A stretch of DNA of 64,000 nucleotides from Ornithinibacillus californiensis (GCF_001038485.1 NZ_LDUE01000005.1:62001-126000), one strand, 5' to 3'; positions 32,933 to 44,030 are shown, counted from the first letter of the stretch. Notes: generated by a model from the sequence alone, not told the origin. A program made the numbers and translations.

Positions 32933-35788
32933 GTGGCACAAAATGACGAATCTTCACAAAGATTCTGGGGAGAGTTTCATGGTCCTAACATGGGGTATGT
33001 GGAAGAACAGTATGAGCTATACAAAGAGGACCCTCAAGCTATTGATCAATCTTTAAGACAACTATTTGATCAGTATGGAGCTCCGAATTGGTTGAATGCC
33101 TCAACTGGCAGTATTCAACAAAGTTCTACAAGCACTTCCATAAACGATGTCAAGAAAATTACCTCAACATATAAATTAGTTGAGGCTATTCGTCGTTTCG
33201 GACATTTGGAGGCAGATATATACCCAGTAAGTATTTTTGATGAAAGAACATCTGAACTACTTGACCCGAAAACTTATGGTTTGACGGAAGCTGACTTAAA
33301 AGAAATTCCGGCTAATTGGGTATGGGAAAAAGCACCTGTTGGTGTTGATACTGCGCTTGATGTCGTACAGAACTTAAGAAAATTTTATACAGGTACGATT
33401 ACATTTGAATATGATCATGTTGATAGTGATGATGAGCGAGCTTGGCTATCCGATTATATTGAATCTGGTAAAGCGCGCCTAGATTTAACTGACGATGAGA
33501 AAAAGCAATTGTTAGATCGCTTAGCAAATGTAGAGGGGTTTGAAGGGTTTTTACAAAAGACATTTGTTGGTCAAAAGCGTTTCTCTATTGAGGGACTAGA
33601 GGCAATGGTTCCGATGCTTGATCACATCGTGAAATATGCATCAGAAGATAAAGTGGAAAACATTATGATGGGTATGGCACACCGTGGTAGATTAAGTGTG
33701 TTAGCTCATGTATTAGGTAAACCGATTGATAAAATCTTCTCTGAATTCCACCATTCACCGAATAAGGAGTTAATGCCTTCTGAAGGTTCAAGAGGAATTA
33801 ACTATGGTTGGACCGGAGATGTTAAATACCATTTCGGAGCTGTAAGAGATGTGAAAGATGGCGAAGAAACGAAGATTAAAATTACGTTAGCTCACAATCC
33901 ATCACATCTAGAATTTGTAAATCCAGTTGTGGAAGGGTTTACTCGTGCAGCTCAGGATGACCGTACAGAAAGCGGCTATCCGAAACAAGATGTATCAAAA
34001 GCGATTCCAGTATTAATCCATGGTGATGCTGCATTTATTGGTGAAGGTGTTGTTGCTGAAACACTTAACCTAGCGAACTTACCAGGATATCGAACTGGTG
34101 GAACGCTGCATATTATTGCAAACAATCTACTAGGATATACAACAGATCAGCAAGATGGACGATCTACTCGATATGCTAGTGATTTAGCAAAAGGATTTGA
34201 GATTCCTGTTATTCATGTAAATGCGGATGATCCTGTTGCTTCTGTTTCTGCAATTAAACTTGCTTATGACTACCGTCAGAAGTTTAATAAGGATATTTTA
34301 ATAGACTTAGTTGGTTATCGACGTTATGGCCATAATGAGATGGATGAGCCAAGGGTTACACAGCCTAAGCTATATGGCCTTATCGACAATCATCCAACTC
34401 CTGCTAATGTTTTTGCTAATGAATTAGTGGGTAAAGGAGTTATAACAAAAGAAGAATTCGACCAAATGGTTAACAACGTAGAACAAAGTTTGAAAGCGAT
34501 TTATGATGGCATGAAAGAAACGGAAATTGCTTCAGTAGAATGTAAGAATATGCCAGATGCTTTAAATACTGATTTGGAAAAATATGAAACTGCTGTGTCC
34601 ATGGATGAATTAGTAGCGCTTAACGATGATTTATTCAAACGACCAGACGGCTTTACGGAGAATAGAAAGCTAGCAAGAATTTTTAAACGCCGTAAAGAAG
34701 CACTTGACGAAGGCAATGCAGTTGATTGGGGTGCAGGGGAAGCACTTGCTTATGCATCCATCTTAAAAGACGGTATTCCAATTCGTCTAACTGGTCAGGA
34801 CTCTGAGCGCGGTACTTTTGCTCATCGTCATGCAGTTTTAAACGATGCAGTTACTAATGAAAAGTACAGCATCTTCCACGGGTTAGGTGCCAATGCTTCA
34901 TTTGATATTCGTAACAGCCCACTTTCTGAGGTTGCGGTATTAGGATTTGAATATGGATATAGTGTTCAAGCTCCTAATACATTAGTTCTTTGGGAAGCGC
35001 AGTTTGGAGACTTTGCTAACGTTGCACAAACAATCTTTGATCAGTTTATCTCAGCTGCCCGTGCAAAATGGGGAGATAAGTCCAATATGGTAATGTTGTT
35101 ACCACATGGTTATGAAGGTCAAGGACCAGAACACTCTAGTGCAAGATTAGAGAGATTCTTGCAAATGGCTGCGGAGAATAACTGGATTGTTGCTTATGTA
35201 ACTTCATCAGCACAGTTCTTCCATTTAATCCGTAGACAGGCGGCTTTACGTGATAAAGAAGAAGCACGTCCTTTAGTGTTAATGACACCGAAGAGTAGCT
35301 TGCTCCGTAATCAACGAATTGCTTCTGAGGCGAAAGATTTCACAGAAGGTAAATTCGAGCCACTACGTAATCAACCGAACCTAAAGGTTAGCAAGAAGAA
35401 TGCAAAACGCTTACTTATTGGTTCTGGAAAAGTTATGGTGGATATCGAAGAAACTATCGTTAACTCTGATGAGAAGTATGATTGGCTACGCGCAGTTCGT
35501 TTAGAACAAATTTATCCATTCCCAACGAAAGAATTGGAACGTGTAATAAAAGAACTTCCAAATCTGGAGGAAATTGTTTGGGTTCAGGAAGAGCCTAAGA
35601 ATATGGGAGCATGGGATTTTGTTGATGATTACCTAAGAGAGTTATTGAAGCCAGGGCAAAGCTTGCGTTATATTGGGCGTCCTAAGCGTTCAGCACCAGC
35701 TGTGGGTGATCCAAATGTGCATAAAACAGAACAAGAGAATATTGTACAACAAGCAATTAACCCGACATTAGGAGGAGATTCCAAATGA
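32933..35788 (+). CDS. odhA: 2-oxoglutarate dehydrogenase E1 component
   Basis: A 951-residue thiamine-diphosphate enzyme that decarboxylates 2-oxoglutarate in the citric acid cycle. The N-terminal [27 protein letters not shown] is the E2-binding segment. ThDP and metal binding lie in [22 protein letters not shown] with IIANN downstream; [18 protein letters not shown] and [11 protein letters not shown] are core motifs. The start is GTG 32933 after a GGGGGT site. The stop overlaps the odhB start (ATGA), so E1 and E2 are coupled in translation. The E3 subunit is not in the window. Confidence 0.97.
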   Translation: MAQNDESSQRFWGEFHGPNMGYVEEQYELYKEDPQAIDQSLRQLFDQYGAPNWLNASTGSIQQSSTSTSINDVKKITSTYKLVEAIRRFGHLEADIYPVSIFDERTSELLDPKTYGLTEADLKEIPANWVWEKAPVGVDTALDVVQNLRKFYTGTITFEYDHVDSDDERAWLSDYIESGKARLDLTDDEKKQLLDRLANVEGFEGFLQKTFVGQKRFSIEGLEAMVPMLDHIVKYASEDKVENIMMGMAHRGRLSVLAHVLGKPIDKIFSEFHHSPNKELMPSEGSRGINYGWTGDVKYHFGAVRDVKDGEETKIKITLAHNPSHLEFVNPVVEGFTRAAQDDRTESGYPKQDVSKAIPVLIHGDAAFIGEGVVAETLNLANLPGYRTGGTLHIIANNLLGYTTDQQDGRSTRYASDLAKGFEIPVIHVNADDPVASVSAIKLAYDYRQKFNKDILIDLVGYRRYGHNEMDEPRVTQPKLYGLIDNHPTPANVFANELVGKGVITKEEFDQMVNNVEQSLKAIYDGMKETEIASVECKNMPDALNTDLEKYETAVSMDELVALNDDLFKRPDGFTENRKLARIFKRRKEALDEGNAVDWGAGEALAYASILKDGIPIRLTGQDSERGTFAHRHAVLNDAVTNEKYSIFHGLGANASFDIRNSPLSEVAVLGFEYGYSVQAPNTLVLWEAQFGDFANVAQTIFDQFISAARAKWGDKSNMVMLLPHGYEGQGPEHSSARLERFLQMAAENNWIVAYVTSSAQFFHLIRRQAALRDKEEARPLVLMTPKSSLLRNQRIASEAKDFTEGKFEPLRNQPNLKVSKKNAKRLLIGSGKVMVDIEETIVNSDEKYDWLRAVRLEQIYPFPTKELERVIKELPNLEEIVWVQEEPKNMGAWDFVDDYLRELLKPGQSLRYIGRPKRSAPAVGDPNVHKTEQENIVQQAINPTLGGDSK

Positions 35789-37041
35789 GTGAAATTAAAG
35801 TACCAGAACTTGCAGAATCCATTACAGAAGGAACTATCGCAGAATGGTTAGTTAAAGTAGGGGATAACGTTGAAAAAGGTGACCCGGTTGTTGAACTAGA
35901 AACAGATAAAGTTAACGTTGAGGTTAACTCTGAAGTTTCTGGTGTTATTACAGAAATCGTACGTGAAGAAGGCGATGATGTTGTTGTAGGTGACGTAATT
36001 GCAAAAGTTAGTGCAGAAGGTGGAGCTGTAGCAGAGCCTGCTAATGAAGAGGCGCCAGCCCCAGCTGCAAAAGAAGAAGTACCAGCTGAAGCACCAAAAG
36101 CAGAAGCATCTCCAAAAACACCAGAAGAATCTGCTTCAAACCGTGATGTAATTGCTTCACCAGCTGCTAGAAAACGCGCACGTGAGTTAAATATTGATTT
36201 AAGTACAGTAGCAACACGTGATCCATTAGGCCGTGTTCGTCCTGAAGATGTAGATGCTGCTGCAAGTGCTCCAAAGCAAGCAGAAAAATCTGCAACTGCT
36301 AAGAAGGAAGCACCGAAAGCTGAAACAACAAATTCAAGCAAACCTGTTGAAGTTGTAAAAATGTCTCGTCGTCGTCAAACAATTGCAAAACGACTAGTTG
36401 AAGCACAACAAACGGCAGCGATGCTTACAACTTTCAACGAAGTAGACCTGACAAATGTGATGAAACTTCGTAGTGAACGAAAAGATAAATTCTTAGAGAA
36501 ACATGGCGTAAAACTTGGTTTCATGTCATTCTTCACGAAAGCAGTAGTTGGTGCGTTAAAAGACTTCCCACTACTAAATGCTGAGATTTCTGGTACAGAT
36601 TTACTTGTTAAGAAGTACTATGACATCGGTATTGCTGTATCTACAGAAGAAGGATTGGTCGTTCCAGTTGTACGTGACGCGGATCGTTTAGACTTCGCTG
36701 GTGTTGAAAGTGAAATTGCTAACCTTGGTAAAAAAGCTCGTAATAAAGAGCTAGGTTTACAAGACTTACAAGGTGGAACTTTCACCATTACTAACGGTGG
36801 AACATTCGGTTCTATGCTTTCTACACCAATCTTAAACGCACCACAAGTTGGTATTCTAGGAATGCATAACATCATTAAACGTGCAATGGTCATGCCAGAC
36901 GATTCTATCGAAGTACGTCCAATGATGTACCTAGCACTTTCTTATGATCACAGAATTATTGATGGTAAAGATGCAGTTCAGTTCCTAGTACGTGTTAAGC
37001 AACTTCTGGAAGATCCATATGATTTATTACTAGAAGGATAA
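35785..37041 (+). CDS. odhB: 2-oxoglutarate dehydrogenase E2 (dihydrolipoamide succinyltransferase)
   Basis: A 418-residue E2 subunit. The lipoyl domain covers residues 1-77 with the lipoyl Lys42 in ETDKVNVEV. An Ala/Pro/Glu-rich linker (about 82-118) leads to the E1/E3-binding domain ([18 protein letters not shown]). The catalytic acyltransferase domain ends with the active-site [13 protein letters not shown]. It overlaps odhA by four bases and has its own ribosome site GGAGGAG. A very strong terminator follows. Confidence 0.97.
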   Translation: MSEIKVPELAESITEGTIAEWLVKVGDNVEKGDPVVELETDKVNVEVNSEVSGVITEIVREEGDDVVVGDVIAKVSAEGGAVAEPANEEAPAPAAKEEVPAEAPKAEASPKTPEESASNRDVIASPAARKRARELNIDLSTVATRDPLGRVRPEDVDAAASAPKQAEKSATAKKEAPKAETTNSSKPVEVVKMSRRRQTIAKRLVEAQQTAAMLTTFNEVDLTNVMKLRSERKDKFLEKHGVKLGFMSFFTKAVVGALKDFPLLNAEISGTDLLVKKYYDIGIAVSTEEGLVVPVVRDADRLDFAGVESEIANLGKKARNKELGLQDLQGGTFTITNGGTFGSMLSTPILNAPQVGILGMHNIIKRAMVMPDDSIEVRPMMYLALSYDHRIIDGKDAVQFLVRVKQLLEDPYDLLLEG

Positions 37042-37056
37042 TAATTAACAGTTTTC

Positions 37057-37098
37057 ATCCCTACTATAACGGGAGTTATAGTAGGGATTTTTATTTTT
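37057..37098 (+). terminator. terminator of odhAB
   Basis: A perfect 14-bp stem (ATCCCTACTATAAC with GTTATAGTAGGGAT) around the tetraloop GGGA, followed by a long T run. Confidence 0.97.
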
Positions 37099-37116
37099 TT
37101 GGGAGCTGGATATATC

Positions 37117-37158
37117 TCATCATCATTTTCGGGATATTGCATCTCGAAATGATGATGA
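37117..37158. repeat. inverted copy pair at the head of the 51-bp array
   Basis: TCATCATCATTTTCG (37117-37131) is the inverse of CGAAATGATGATGA (37145-37158), with one extra base. The right arm is the first repeat core of the array, so the array begins with one copy in reverse orientation. Confidence 0.75.
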
Positions 37159-37385
37159 ACAGGTCTCTCATAACTAAATTTGAAGAAATACAGCCGAATT
37201 TGATGATGACAAAGGCTCTCATAATTATCTTTATAAGAATATAACACAAAATGATGATGACATGGGCTCTCATAATTATTTTTACAAGGAAATAGCACAA
37301 AATGATGATGATAGAGGCTCTCATAACTATTTTTATAAATATATAGCTCAAATTGATGATGACAAAGACTCCCCATCACTTTATC
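37145..37385 (+). repeat. tandem array of five 51-bp units
   Basis: The core TGATGATGA recurs at 37150, 37201, 37252, 37303 and 37354, exactly 51 bp each time. Each full unit also carries GGCTCTCATAA and an AT-rich half. The copies differ at scattered sites and the last is partial. The period equals 17 codons, and on both strands parts of the array are open, but no frame has a ribosome site and a start. It lies between the odhAB terminator and nupC. Confidence 0.92.
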
Positions 37386-37522
37386 TAATGATAAGAGCAA
37401 TGATGAAGAAGGCAATCAACAATTTGGTACAAATTTCATATTATCACTTTAATCTCTGTTATCCGAATAAAAATTGGGTATTACTAAAAGAGTAATGAAT
37501 GACAACTAGGAGGACACAACAT

Positions 37523-38710
37523 ATGGATATTATTCTTGGAATACTAGCAATCATAATTGTTTTAGGACTTGCTTATTTATTATCAAATAACCGGAAGTTA
37601 GTTAATTATAGAGGAATTGGCATCATGATTTTGGCTCAACTCCTTATTACATGGTTTATGTTTTCCACAACAATCGGTCAAACCATTATTAATGGAATTT
37701 CAGCAGTGTTTAATAAATTAATTGAATTTGGTACTGTTGGGGTTGATTTTATACTTGGGGGAGTAGTGGAAAATGAAGGTGGCATCTTTTTCTTTGACGT
37801 ATTATTACTTATCATCTTCTTCGCTACTATTTTATCTGTACTTACTTATTTAAAAATACTACCGATCATTATTAAATATATCGGTGGTCTTATTTCTAAA
37901 ATTACGGGATTACCGAGAGTAGAATCATTTAATGCAGTTAATAGTATTTTCTTTGGTCAATCGGAGGCTCTAATTGCAATTCGTTCACAGTTTCATCATT
38001 TAACTGCTAACAGATTATATATTGTTAGTGCATCTGCAATGGGTTCTGTATCTGCATCAATTGTGGGTGCCTATATGCAAATGCTACCACCGGAATTTGT
38101 GTTGGTTGCCTTACCATTAAATATGTTTAGTGCACTAATTATTGCTTCCATTATTGCTCCAGTGAATGTTCCAAAGGCTGAGGATAAGGTGGATATTGCT
38201 AATGTTACGAATGACAAGAGCATTTTTGAAGCGATGGGAAATGGAGCGCTTGAAGGTGGAAAAATTGCATTAATTGTTGCAACAATGCTGGTTGCCTTCA
38301 TTGCCGCTCTAGAGTTAGTAAACTGGATTATTCAAGCAGTTTTTGCAGGTGTAACTTTACAGCAAATACTTGGTTACGTCCTTTCACCTATTGGTATTCT
38401 AATGGGTATTCCTGCTAGTGAAGTAGTTGAAGCTGGTGGGATTATGGGAACAAAAATTGTAACGAATGAGTTTGTTGCTATGCTAGAATTTCAAGATATG
38501 TTGGATCGAGTATCTGAGAAGACAATTGGTATTGTGACCGTGTTTTTAACTTCCTTTGCTAATTTTTCTTCCATTGGTATTATCGCGGGAACGGTTCAAG
38601 GAATTGATCGCGAGAAGGGTGGAGAAGTATCTAGGTTTGGTCTTAAACTTCTACTTGGAGCAACATTAGCTTCGATACTATCTGCTACCATTGCAGGGTT
38701 ATTCATATAA
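37523..38710 (+). CDS. nupC: concentrative nucleoside transporter (NupC type)
   Basis: A protein of about 395 residues with roughly ten membrane segments that imports nucleosides with a cation. Family motifs are visible: GQSEALIAIRSQFHHL (substrate site in the first re-entrant loop), SASAMGSVSASIVGAYM, LGYVLSPIGILMGIPASEV, and LTSFANFSSIGIIAGTVQGI in the second loop. ATG 37523 has AGGAGG 8 bases upstream. It is transcribed alone, and no purine riboswitch was seen in front of it. Confidence 0.92.
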   Translation: MDIILGILAIIIVLGLAYLLSNNRKLVNYRGIGIMILAQLLITWFMFSTTIGQTIINGISAVFNKLIEFGTVGVDFILGGVVENEGGIFFFDVLLLIIFFATILSVLTYLKILPIIIKYIGGLISKITGLPRVESFNAVNSIFFGQSEALIAIRSQFHHLTANRLYIVSASAMGSVSASIVGAYMQMLPPEFVLVALPLNMFSALIIASIIAPVNVPKAEDKVDIANVTNDKSIFEAMGNGALEGGKIALIVATMLVAFIAALELVNWIIQAVFAGVTLQQILGYVLSPIGILMGIPASEVVEAGGIMGTKIVTNEFVAMLEFQDMLDRVSEKTIGIVTVFLTSFANFSSIGIIAGTVQGIDREKGGEVSRFGLKLLLGATLASILSATIAGLFI

Positions 38711-38717
38711 GGTCAAA

Positions 38718-38754
38718 GAAAAACTCATCTGCAATTAACTTGCGGATGAGTTTT
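38718..38754. terminator. bidirectional terminator
   Basis: AAAACTCATC pairs with GATGAGTTTT, with a GCA/TGC inner part. It serves nupC and the convergent MATE gene, whose stop lies within it. Confidence 0.88.
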
Positions 38755-40105
38755 GTAATTTTTCACGGTATCGTTTTTGAATAAATAATAATCTGCCTAA
38801 TAAAGCTATTGCACCAGCACTTAATCCGACAATAATCCCTACCCAATATCCAAATGGCTCAAGTGAGGTAAAGTTGGCAAGTAACCATCCAGTTGGTAAC
38901 CCAATGACCCAATAGGAGACAAGTGCGATAACTAATGTCATATTCACATCTTTATATCCTCGTAGGGCTCCTTGAATTGGAGCAGCAAATGCATCAGCGA
39001 CCTGGAAGACAATTGCAAAGCCAATGAACTGAACCGTTAGAGCAATTAAATCTGGATCCGAATTATATAAACCTGCAACCCCGTCACGGAAGATATAAAG
39101 AATAACGCCATTAAACATTGCGATAAAGATTCCACCACTAATCCCAATTAGCCCGTAGATTTTCGCATCATGCATACGTTTTGCTCCAACTTCAAAACCT
39201 ACAGTTATCGTTAAAGCAATGCCGACACTTAATGGAATCATATATAATAGTGATGCGAAATTCATGGCAGCTTGGTGAGCTGCAATTGTATTGGTATTAT
39301 ATTCACTCATTAATAAAGTTACTGCTGAGAAAATACTCGTTTCAAAAAAAATTGCAAATCCAATAGGAACGCCAATCTTGAGCTGTTCCAACCAATCCTT
39401 AATTACTGGTTTACTCCAATTGGATAGCACATGATAAGTCCGAAATGGATGTATTTTAACAAGGATTATAGTGGCAATAATGCATGTAATCCAGTAAGTT
39501 AATGCTGTTGCAATACCCGCACCAATTCCACCCATGGCAGGTAAACCTAGTTTTCCAAAGATAAAGATATAATTTAAAAAGATATTAATTGGTAGGGAAA
39601 TTAGGATGATTACCATCGAGGCACGAGTTTGACCTAACGCATCGATAAAACTACGAATTGTGTTAAAAATAAATAATGGAATAATGCCAGTGGATAAAGT
39701 AATAAGATAGTATTTGGCAATGTGTTCTACGTTAGATTCTAGCTGCATCATATTAAGAATGGGGTTTAAGAGTAATGCCCCGAGAAGAATTACAACTAGG
39801 GCTAATCCAACCGATAAATATATTGCTTGTTGTATTTTTTTACTAATAGACTCATTCTCTTTTGCTCCCAACAAATGGGCGACAATAGGAGTAATGGCAA
39901 GTAGAATCCCATTAATTCCAGTGAACACTGGGATCCAGAGGCTTGAGCCGATGGCAACACCGGCTAAGTCTTCCGCACCCGCGCGACCAGACATTACTGT
40001 GTCAAAGAATGTCATTAAGTTTAGACTTACTTGAGTTACGAGAATGGGAAAGAATATAATAAAGAATAATTTTATCTTTTGTTTCAATGTGTCTGTCTGA
40101 TACAT
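38735..40105 (-). CDS. MATE-family multidrug/cation exporter
   Basis: A 456-residue transporter with twelve membrane helices, exporting organic cations in exchange for sodium or protons. MATE blocks are clear: MTFFDTVMSGRAGAEDLAGVAIGSSLWIP near the start, IRSFIDALGQTRASMVI, GGIGAGIATALTYW, and in the second half VADAFAAPIQGALRGYKDVNMT with SYWVIGLPTGWLLA. AAAGGAAG lies upstream of ATG 40105. The substrate cannot be told from sequence. Confidence 0.92.
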   Translation of the reverse strand: MYQTDTLKQKIKLFFIIFFPILVTQVSLNLMTFFDTVMSGRAGAEDLAGVAIGSSLWIPVFTGINGILLAITPIVAHLLGAKENESISKKIQQAIYLSVGLALVVILLGALLLNPILNMMQLESNVEHIAKYYLITLSTGIIPLFIFNTIRSFIDALGQTRASMVIILISLPINIFLNYIFIFGKLGLPAMGGIGAGIATALTYWITCIIATIILVKIHPFRTYHVLSNWSKPVIKDWLEQLKIGVPIGFAIFFETSIFSAVTLLMSEYNTNTIAAHQAAMNFASLLYMIPLSVGIALTITVGFEVGAKRMHDAKIYGLIGISGGIFIAMFNGVILYIFRDGVAGLYNSDPDLIALTVQFIGFAIVFQVADAFAAPIQGALRGYKDVNMTLVIALVSYWVIGLPTGWLLANFTSLEPFGYWVGIIVGLSAGAIALLGRLLFIQKRYREKLQNSSAS

Positions 40106-40220
40106 ATTATGCTTCCTTTTTCTGTTGATTTTTAATAGGATAGAGAGGTAATGGTTTTACACCATAAGAGCTATTATACGATGATGTGGTGTAATTGGAA
40201 AGAGGGGACTTCTAGAGATT

Positions 40221-41294
40221 ATGAAAAACAAACGAATTCTATTCACAGGCGGTGGCTCTGCGGGGCATGTTATTGTCAATTTAGCATTAATTCCTGTATT
40301 CCAACGTGAGGGATGGGAAATTGATTATATTGGCTCGAAAAACGGTATTGAACGAAACTTAATAGAACAATTAGATCATGTTAACTACTATCCAATCTCA
40401 ACTGGGAAATTACGACGATATATGTCCATTGAGAATCTGAAGGATCCTTTTAAGGTGATAAAAGGTACGTTGCAAGCATGGAGAATTATTGGTAAACGCA
40501 AGCCTTCTGTTATATTCTCGAAGGGTGGCTTTGTGTCTGTGCCGGTTGTACTTGCATCCAAAATGCGTGGTGTGTCTGCAGTCATTCACGAATCTGATTA
40601 TACGCCAGGTCTTGCTAATAAATTAGCAATTCCATTTTCAAAAAAAGTTCTTGCGACATTTCCAGAGACCATGGAATACATACCTGAGGAAAAATCCGAA
40701 TATGTAGGTGCTGTTATTCGTGAAGAACTCTTTCAAGGTAACAAGGAAAGGGGCTTAGAATTATGTGGTTTCAACCGTAGTAAGCCAGTGTTATTAATTA
40801 TGGGAGGAAGCGGTGGCTCTCAAAAGATAAATGAGACGGTCCGGGAAAGTCTGAATGAGCTGTTAAACCATTTTCAAATTGCTCATATTTGTGGAAATGG
40901 AAAAGTCGATGATTCAATTGACAAGGCAGGATATATTCAATTTGAGTATGTAAATGAAGAGTTAAAGGATATTTTTGCTGCTACTGACTTTGTTTTATCG
41001 CGGGCGGGGTCGAATGCAATCTTTGAATTTTTAGCTCTGCATATTCCAATGTTACTTATTCCCCTATCCAGGGAAGCGAGTAGAGGAGATCAAATTATAA
41101 ATGCGAATTCTTTCCGTGAGAAAAGCTATGCTAGGGTGTTGGAAGAAGAAAACTTATCGGAAGAAACATTAATTAAAGAACTAAAAAAATTAGTACAACA
41201 AGCACCGATTATGCTAGATAAGATGAAAACTTACCAGAGTGAAAAGTCTCGTGATCGGGTTATTGAGATTATCAAAAGTTCCGCAAAAAAATAG
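40221..41294 (+). CDS. murG: MurG-type undecaprenyl-muramoylpentapeptide GlcNAc transferase
   Basis: A 357-residue GT28 glycosyltransferase that converts lipid I to lipid II. The N-terminal [18 protein letters not shown] loop binds lipid [17 protein letters not shown] and [14 protein letters not shown] follow. The UDP-GlcNAc site lies in [14 protein letters not shown] and [25 protein letters not shown], ending in SRGDQIINA. It stands alone between terminators, not in a division/cell-wall cluster. Several Bacillales carry a second, solitary MurG, so this may be the extra copy. It could still be the only one. Confidence 0.9.
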   Translation: MKNKRILFTGGGSAGHVIVNLALIPVFQREGWEIDYIGSKNGIERNLIEQLDHVNYYPISTGKLRRYMSIENLKDPFKVIKGTLQAWRIIGKRKPSVIFSKGGFVSVPVVLASKMRGVSAVIHESDYTPGLANKLAIPFSKKVLATFPETMEYIPEEKSEYVGAVIREELFQGNKERGLELCGFNRSKPVLLIMGGSGGSQKINETVRESLNELLNHFQIAHICGNGKVDDSIDKAGYIQFEYVNEELKDIFAATDFVLSRAGSNAIFEFLALHIPMLLIPLSREASRGDQIINANSFREKSYARVLEEENLSEETLIKELKKLVQQAPIMLDKMKTYQSEKSRDRVIEIIKSSAKK

Positions 41295-41297
41295 ATT

Positions 41298-41337
41298 AAA
41301 AAATTCTTGTTTCCATGGAGGAGCAAGAATTTTTTTA
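41298..41337 (+). terminator. terminator of murG
   Basis: AAAAATTCTTG pairs with CAAGAATTTTT around a GGAGGAG-containing loop, with T7 at the end. Confidence 0.9.
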
Positions 41338-41416
41338 TCTAAGAAATAAACTCTTATAATTATGAGTTGATAGGCGATAATACAGCCTATCTAATAGTCT
41401 TTTTAGGAGGCAAATC

Positions 41417-42432
41417 GTGAAGGGTAATATTAATTTAACATCAGGAGAAATTGCTTCACTTTAGACTAATTACATGAATTATAAAATGTCAAGATTGGTT
41501 CTCCGTTATATGCTAAAGGATTTAAACGATAGCGAAATTATACCTATAGTTCAATATGCTCATGAACTATCTAAACAACATATTACTTATTTGACGAAGC
41601 TGTTTAAAGAGGAGAATTTTGCAATTCCCAACGCTTTTGGGGAAGAAGATGTAAATATGGAAGCTCTTGGCTATACACAGATACTTTCTGTTTAACTTAT
41701 GTAAATCACATGGCTAGAGTTGGCATGGTATCATATAGTGGATTACTTGCTATGTGCACTAGACAAGATGTAAGAGATTATTATACTCAGGCTCTAAAAA
41801 ATACTACAGAGCTATATAATCGGACATTAGATCTTCAACTTGAAAAAGGGATAAATGCAAGACATCCTTATATTACGGTACCAACAGAAACAGATTATAT
41901 TGATGACAAAAATTATTTAAGTGGTTTAAATCCATTTAATGAGAAACGACCATTAAATGCTATAGAAATCTCCTATCTATATATGAATATCATGACCAAT
42001 GCATTAGGAATGAAAGTATGTATTTCCTTTGCCCAAACTTCTCCAAATAAAGAAGTACAGGAGTTTATGTTGAGAGGGAAAGAAATAGCTAAGAAACATA
42101 TTAAAATTCTAGTTGATACATTAATGAAAGAAGATATGGAAGCTCCTGAAGTTCCAGATGTGGCTGTAAGTGATTCCACTACTTGGACGTTCTCAGATAA
42201 GATGATGATGTTTCAAGTGTCCTTATTAATGCAAGCAGGGATGGGTAACTATGCGGTTGCTGCTGCAGCAAGTCAGCGAAGTGATTTAATGCTTAATTAT
42301 GAGCGTCTCTCCCTAGAAGTCGCAACCTATTCGAAGAGTGGAGCAGACATTATGATTAAACACAAGAGGCTAGAACAACCACCTGGGACCAAATCACGAG
42401 ATAAATTAGCAAGGGAAAAAGATAAAGCATAA
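41417..42432 (+). pseudogene. broken DUF3231 (ferritin-like, two-repeat) gene
   Basis: An AGGAGG site precedes GTG 41417, which opens NINLTSGEIASL and then hits TAG at 41462, where the family has Trp (TGG). The same frame continues with TNYMNYKMSRLVLRYMLKDL to 41695 (GYTQILSV). The family sequence then resumes in another frame, YVNHMARVGMVSYSGLL, to 42432; one lost T near 41688 explains this. Repairing both faults gives about 338 residues, the usual DUF3231 length. These proteins are spore-former-specific and of unknown function. Two sequencing errors are possible but unlikely. Confidence 0.85.
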
Positions 42433-42444
42433 GCCTTATTTTGT

Positions 42445-42486
42445 GAAAAGCAGGAGAATCAATATAGATTCTACATGCTTTTTATT
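42445..42486 (+). terminator. terminator of the DUF3231 pseudogene
   Basis: AAAAGC pairs with GCTTTT and AGAATC with GATTCT, followed by a T-rich tail. Confidence 0.75.
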
Positions 42487-42999
42487 TTACCCATAGAAAT
42501 TTGTTTATCACATGGTTTGAGCGGGTATTAATCATTATAGATAGTCTTGTAAAAATGTAGGAGGTGTTTCGACATAAGTTAATCTATGAATAAAATAAAT
42601 AGATGTTGAGTTTAATAGTAAAATCTTAGAATACAAGAGTTATCTAGAGAATAAGGGGCAATTATGCCACTAGAACGAGCTAGGCTATCTCTTACTATGG
42701 GAAATCTTAGTTAATTCTATTATTTTCAGAATTATGCAGTTTGATAGATTCGAAATGTTTCTGTAATATTAATTGTGTTGTATTCATGGAAATCTTTTCT
42801 TTTACCTCCACATATTCGTTCGCTCTCTTCTTATAAAAATTCGTAAAGTTATCTTATATTCATTACCGTTTTCATTATTTGATGAGTTTATAAAAGAAGT
42901 ATACATGTCTTTATAGTTTTTGGATTATTGCTAATATTGGGGTATTTGTAATGGGTTTACTCATGGATTCAAGAAAAAGCAAGAAAAAGGAGTATTTAT
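42487..42999. other. AT-rich leader region of the opu operon
   Basis: No intact gene is visible. Just before the opu operon a frame reads a hydrophobic stretch then MGLLMDSRKSKKKEYL without a proper start, perhaps the tail of a decayed small membrane protein. A GTAGGAGGTG site near 42557 is not followed by a usable start codon. The opu promoter must lie here but was not identified. Confidence 0.35.
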
Positions 43000-43995
43000 A
43001 TGATGAAAAAGTTAGGGTTAATTATGTTAACAAGTTTATTTTTTATCTTATCTGCCTGCGGTTCTAGTTCAAGTGGCAAGCTTGATACGATTGTATTAGC
43101 AGATGCTGGCTGGGATAGTATCCGTGTTCATAATAGTATTGCACAACTTATTATGGAGGAAGGCTATGGTTATGATACCGAAGTAACTGCAGGTTCAACT
43201 GCAGCAACGGTACAAGGGTTACGCCAAGGTGATATTAATGTTTATATGGAAGTATGGACGGATAATATCAAAGAAGTCTACGAAGAAGCAACAAAAGCTG
43301 GTGACTTTGAAGCGGTATCTGTAAACTTCAATGACAATGTACAAGGACTATTCGTCCCTACATATGTCATTGAAGGAGACGAGGAACGAGGTATTGAGCC
43401 AGTTGCACCAGATCTGAAGACAGTTGAAGACTTGAAGAAGTATCCAGAGGTTTTCGCTGATCCAGAAGATCCAGGTCGTGGACGTATTATTAATGCACCA
43501 AGTGGATGGGCAGTTGCAGAAACTATTAATGAAAAATTTGAAGCATATGGTTTAGGAGAGACAATGAATAACTTTATGCCTGGTTCCGATGCAGCAGCAG
43601 TAGCTGATTTAGTGGATGCTTATGAAGCTGGTGAACCTTGGGTTGGATATTATTGGTCACCAACATTAGTAACTGCTAAATATAACCTAACCTTATTGGA
43701 AGAAGCACCATATGATGAAGCAACTTGGAACGAATCTAAAACAACAGAATTCCCTCCGAATGATGTTGTAGTTGCCGTTCACAAAGACTTCAAAGAACAA
43801 GCACCAGAGGTTTATGATTTCTTAAGTAACTATGAAACAAGCAGTGAGCTAACTGGGGAAGCGCTAGTTTACATGGATGAAAATAGTGCAGAGCCTGACG
43901 AAGCTGCAATCTGGTGGATGAAACAGCATGAGGATATTTGGACTAGCTGGGTATCAGAGGATGTAGCGGAAAAGGTTAAAGAAGCTCTACAGTAA
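43000..43995 (+). CDS. opuAC: glycine betaine/proline-binding lipoprotein of the opu operon
   Basis: A 331-residue ProX-like lipoprotein. The signal peptide ends in FFILSAC; Cys20 (or Cys19 from the second ATG) is lipidated. LADAGWDSIRVHNSIAQLIMEEGYGY opens the first lobe, and VYMEVWTDNIKEVYEE, WVGYYWSPTLVTAKYNL and WWMKQHEDIWTSW supply the aromatic residues expected for betaine. The lobe order is the non-permuted one, unlike the orphan protein at 8388. AAAGGAG precedes two ATG codons. It heads a binding protein-permease-ATPase operon, the reverse of the B. subtilis opuAA-AB-AC order. Confidence 0.88.
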   Translation: MMKKLGLIMLTSLFFILSACGSSSSGKLDTIVLADAGWDSIRVHNSIAQLIMEEGYGYDTEVTAGSTAATVQGLRQGDINVYMEVWTDNIKEVYEEATKAGDFEAVSVNFNDNVQGLFVPTYVIEGDEERGIEPVAPDLKTVEDLKKYPEVFADPEDPGRGRIINAPSGWAVAETINEKFEAYGLGETMNNFMPGSDAAAVADLVDAYEAGEPWVGYYWSPTLVTAKYNLTLLEEAPYDEATWNESKTTEFPPNDVVVAVHKDFKEQAPEVYDFLSNYETSSELTGEALVYMDENSAEPDEAAIWWMKQHEDIWTSWVSEDVAEKVKEALQ

Positions 43996-44000
43996 GCAGG

Positions 44001-44030
44001 AGCAGCTGGCCGGTTGGTTAGCTGCTTTTC
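44001..44030 (+). terminator. weak hairpin between the binding protein and permease genes
   Basis: AGCAGCT (44001-44007) pairs with AGCTGCT (44020-44026) followed by TTTTC. It probably lowers expression of the permease and ATPase relative to the binding protein, or stabilises the upstream message. Confidence 0.55.

Noticed and set aside
37145-37385. CRISPR-like array
   Set aside because: The whole 51-bp unit repeats, with no unique spacers, and no cas gene is near. The same holds for the arrays at 4022 and 63153.
36978-37495. Open frames on both strands across the 51-bp array (17-residue repeats such as GSHNYFYK)
   Set aside because: They come from the repeat period being a multiple of three; no ribosome site or sensible start exists, and one overlaps odhB antisense.
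42550-42600. Ribosome-site-like GTAGGAGGTG upstream of the opu operon
   Set aside because: No start codon with an open frame follows at a workable distance.
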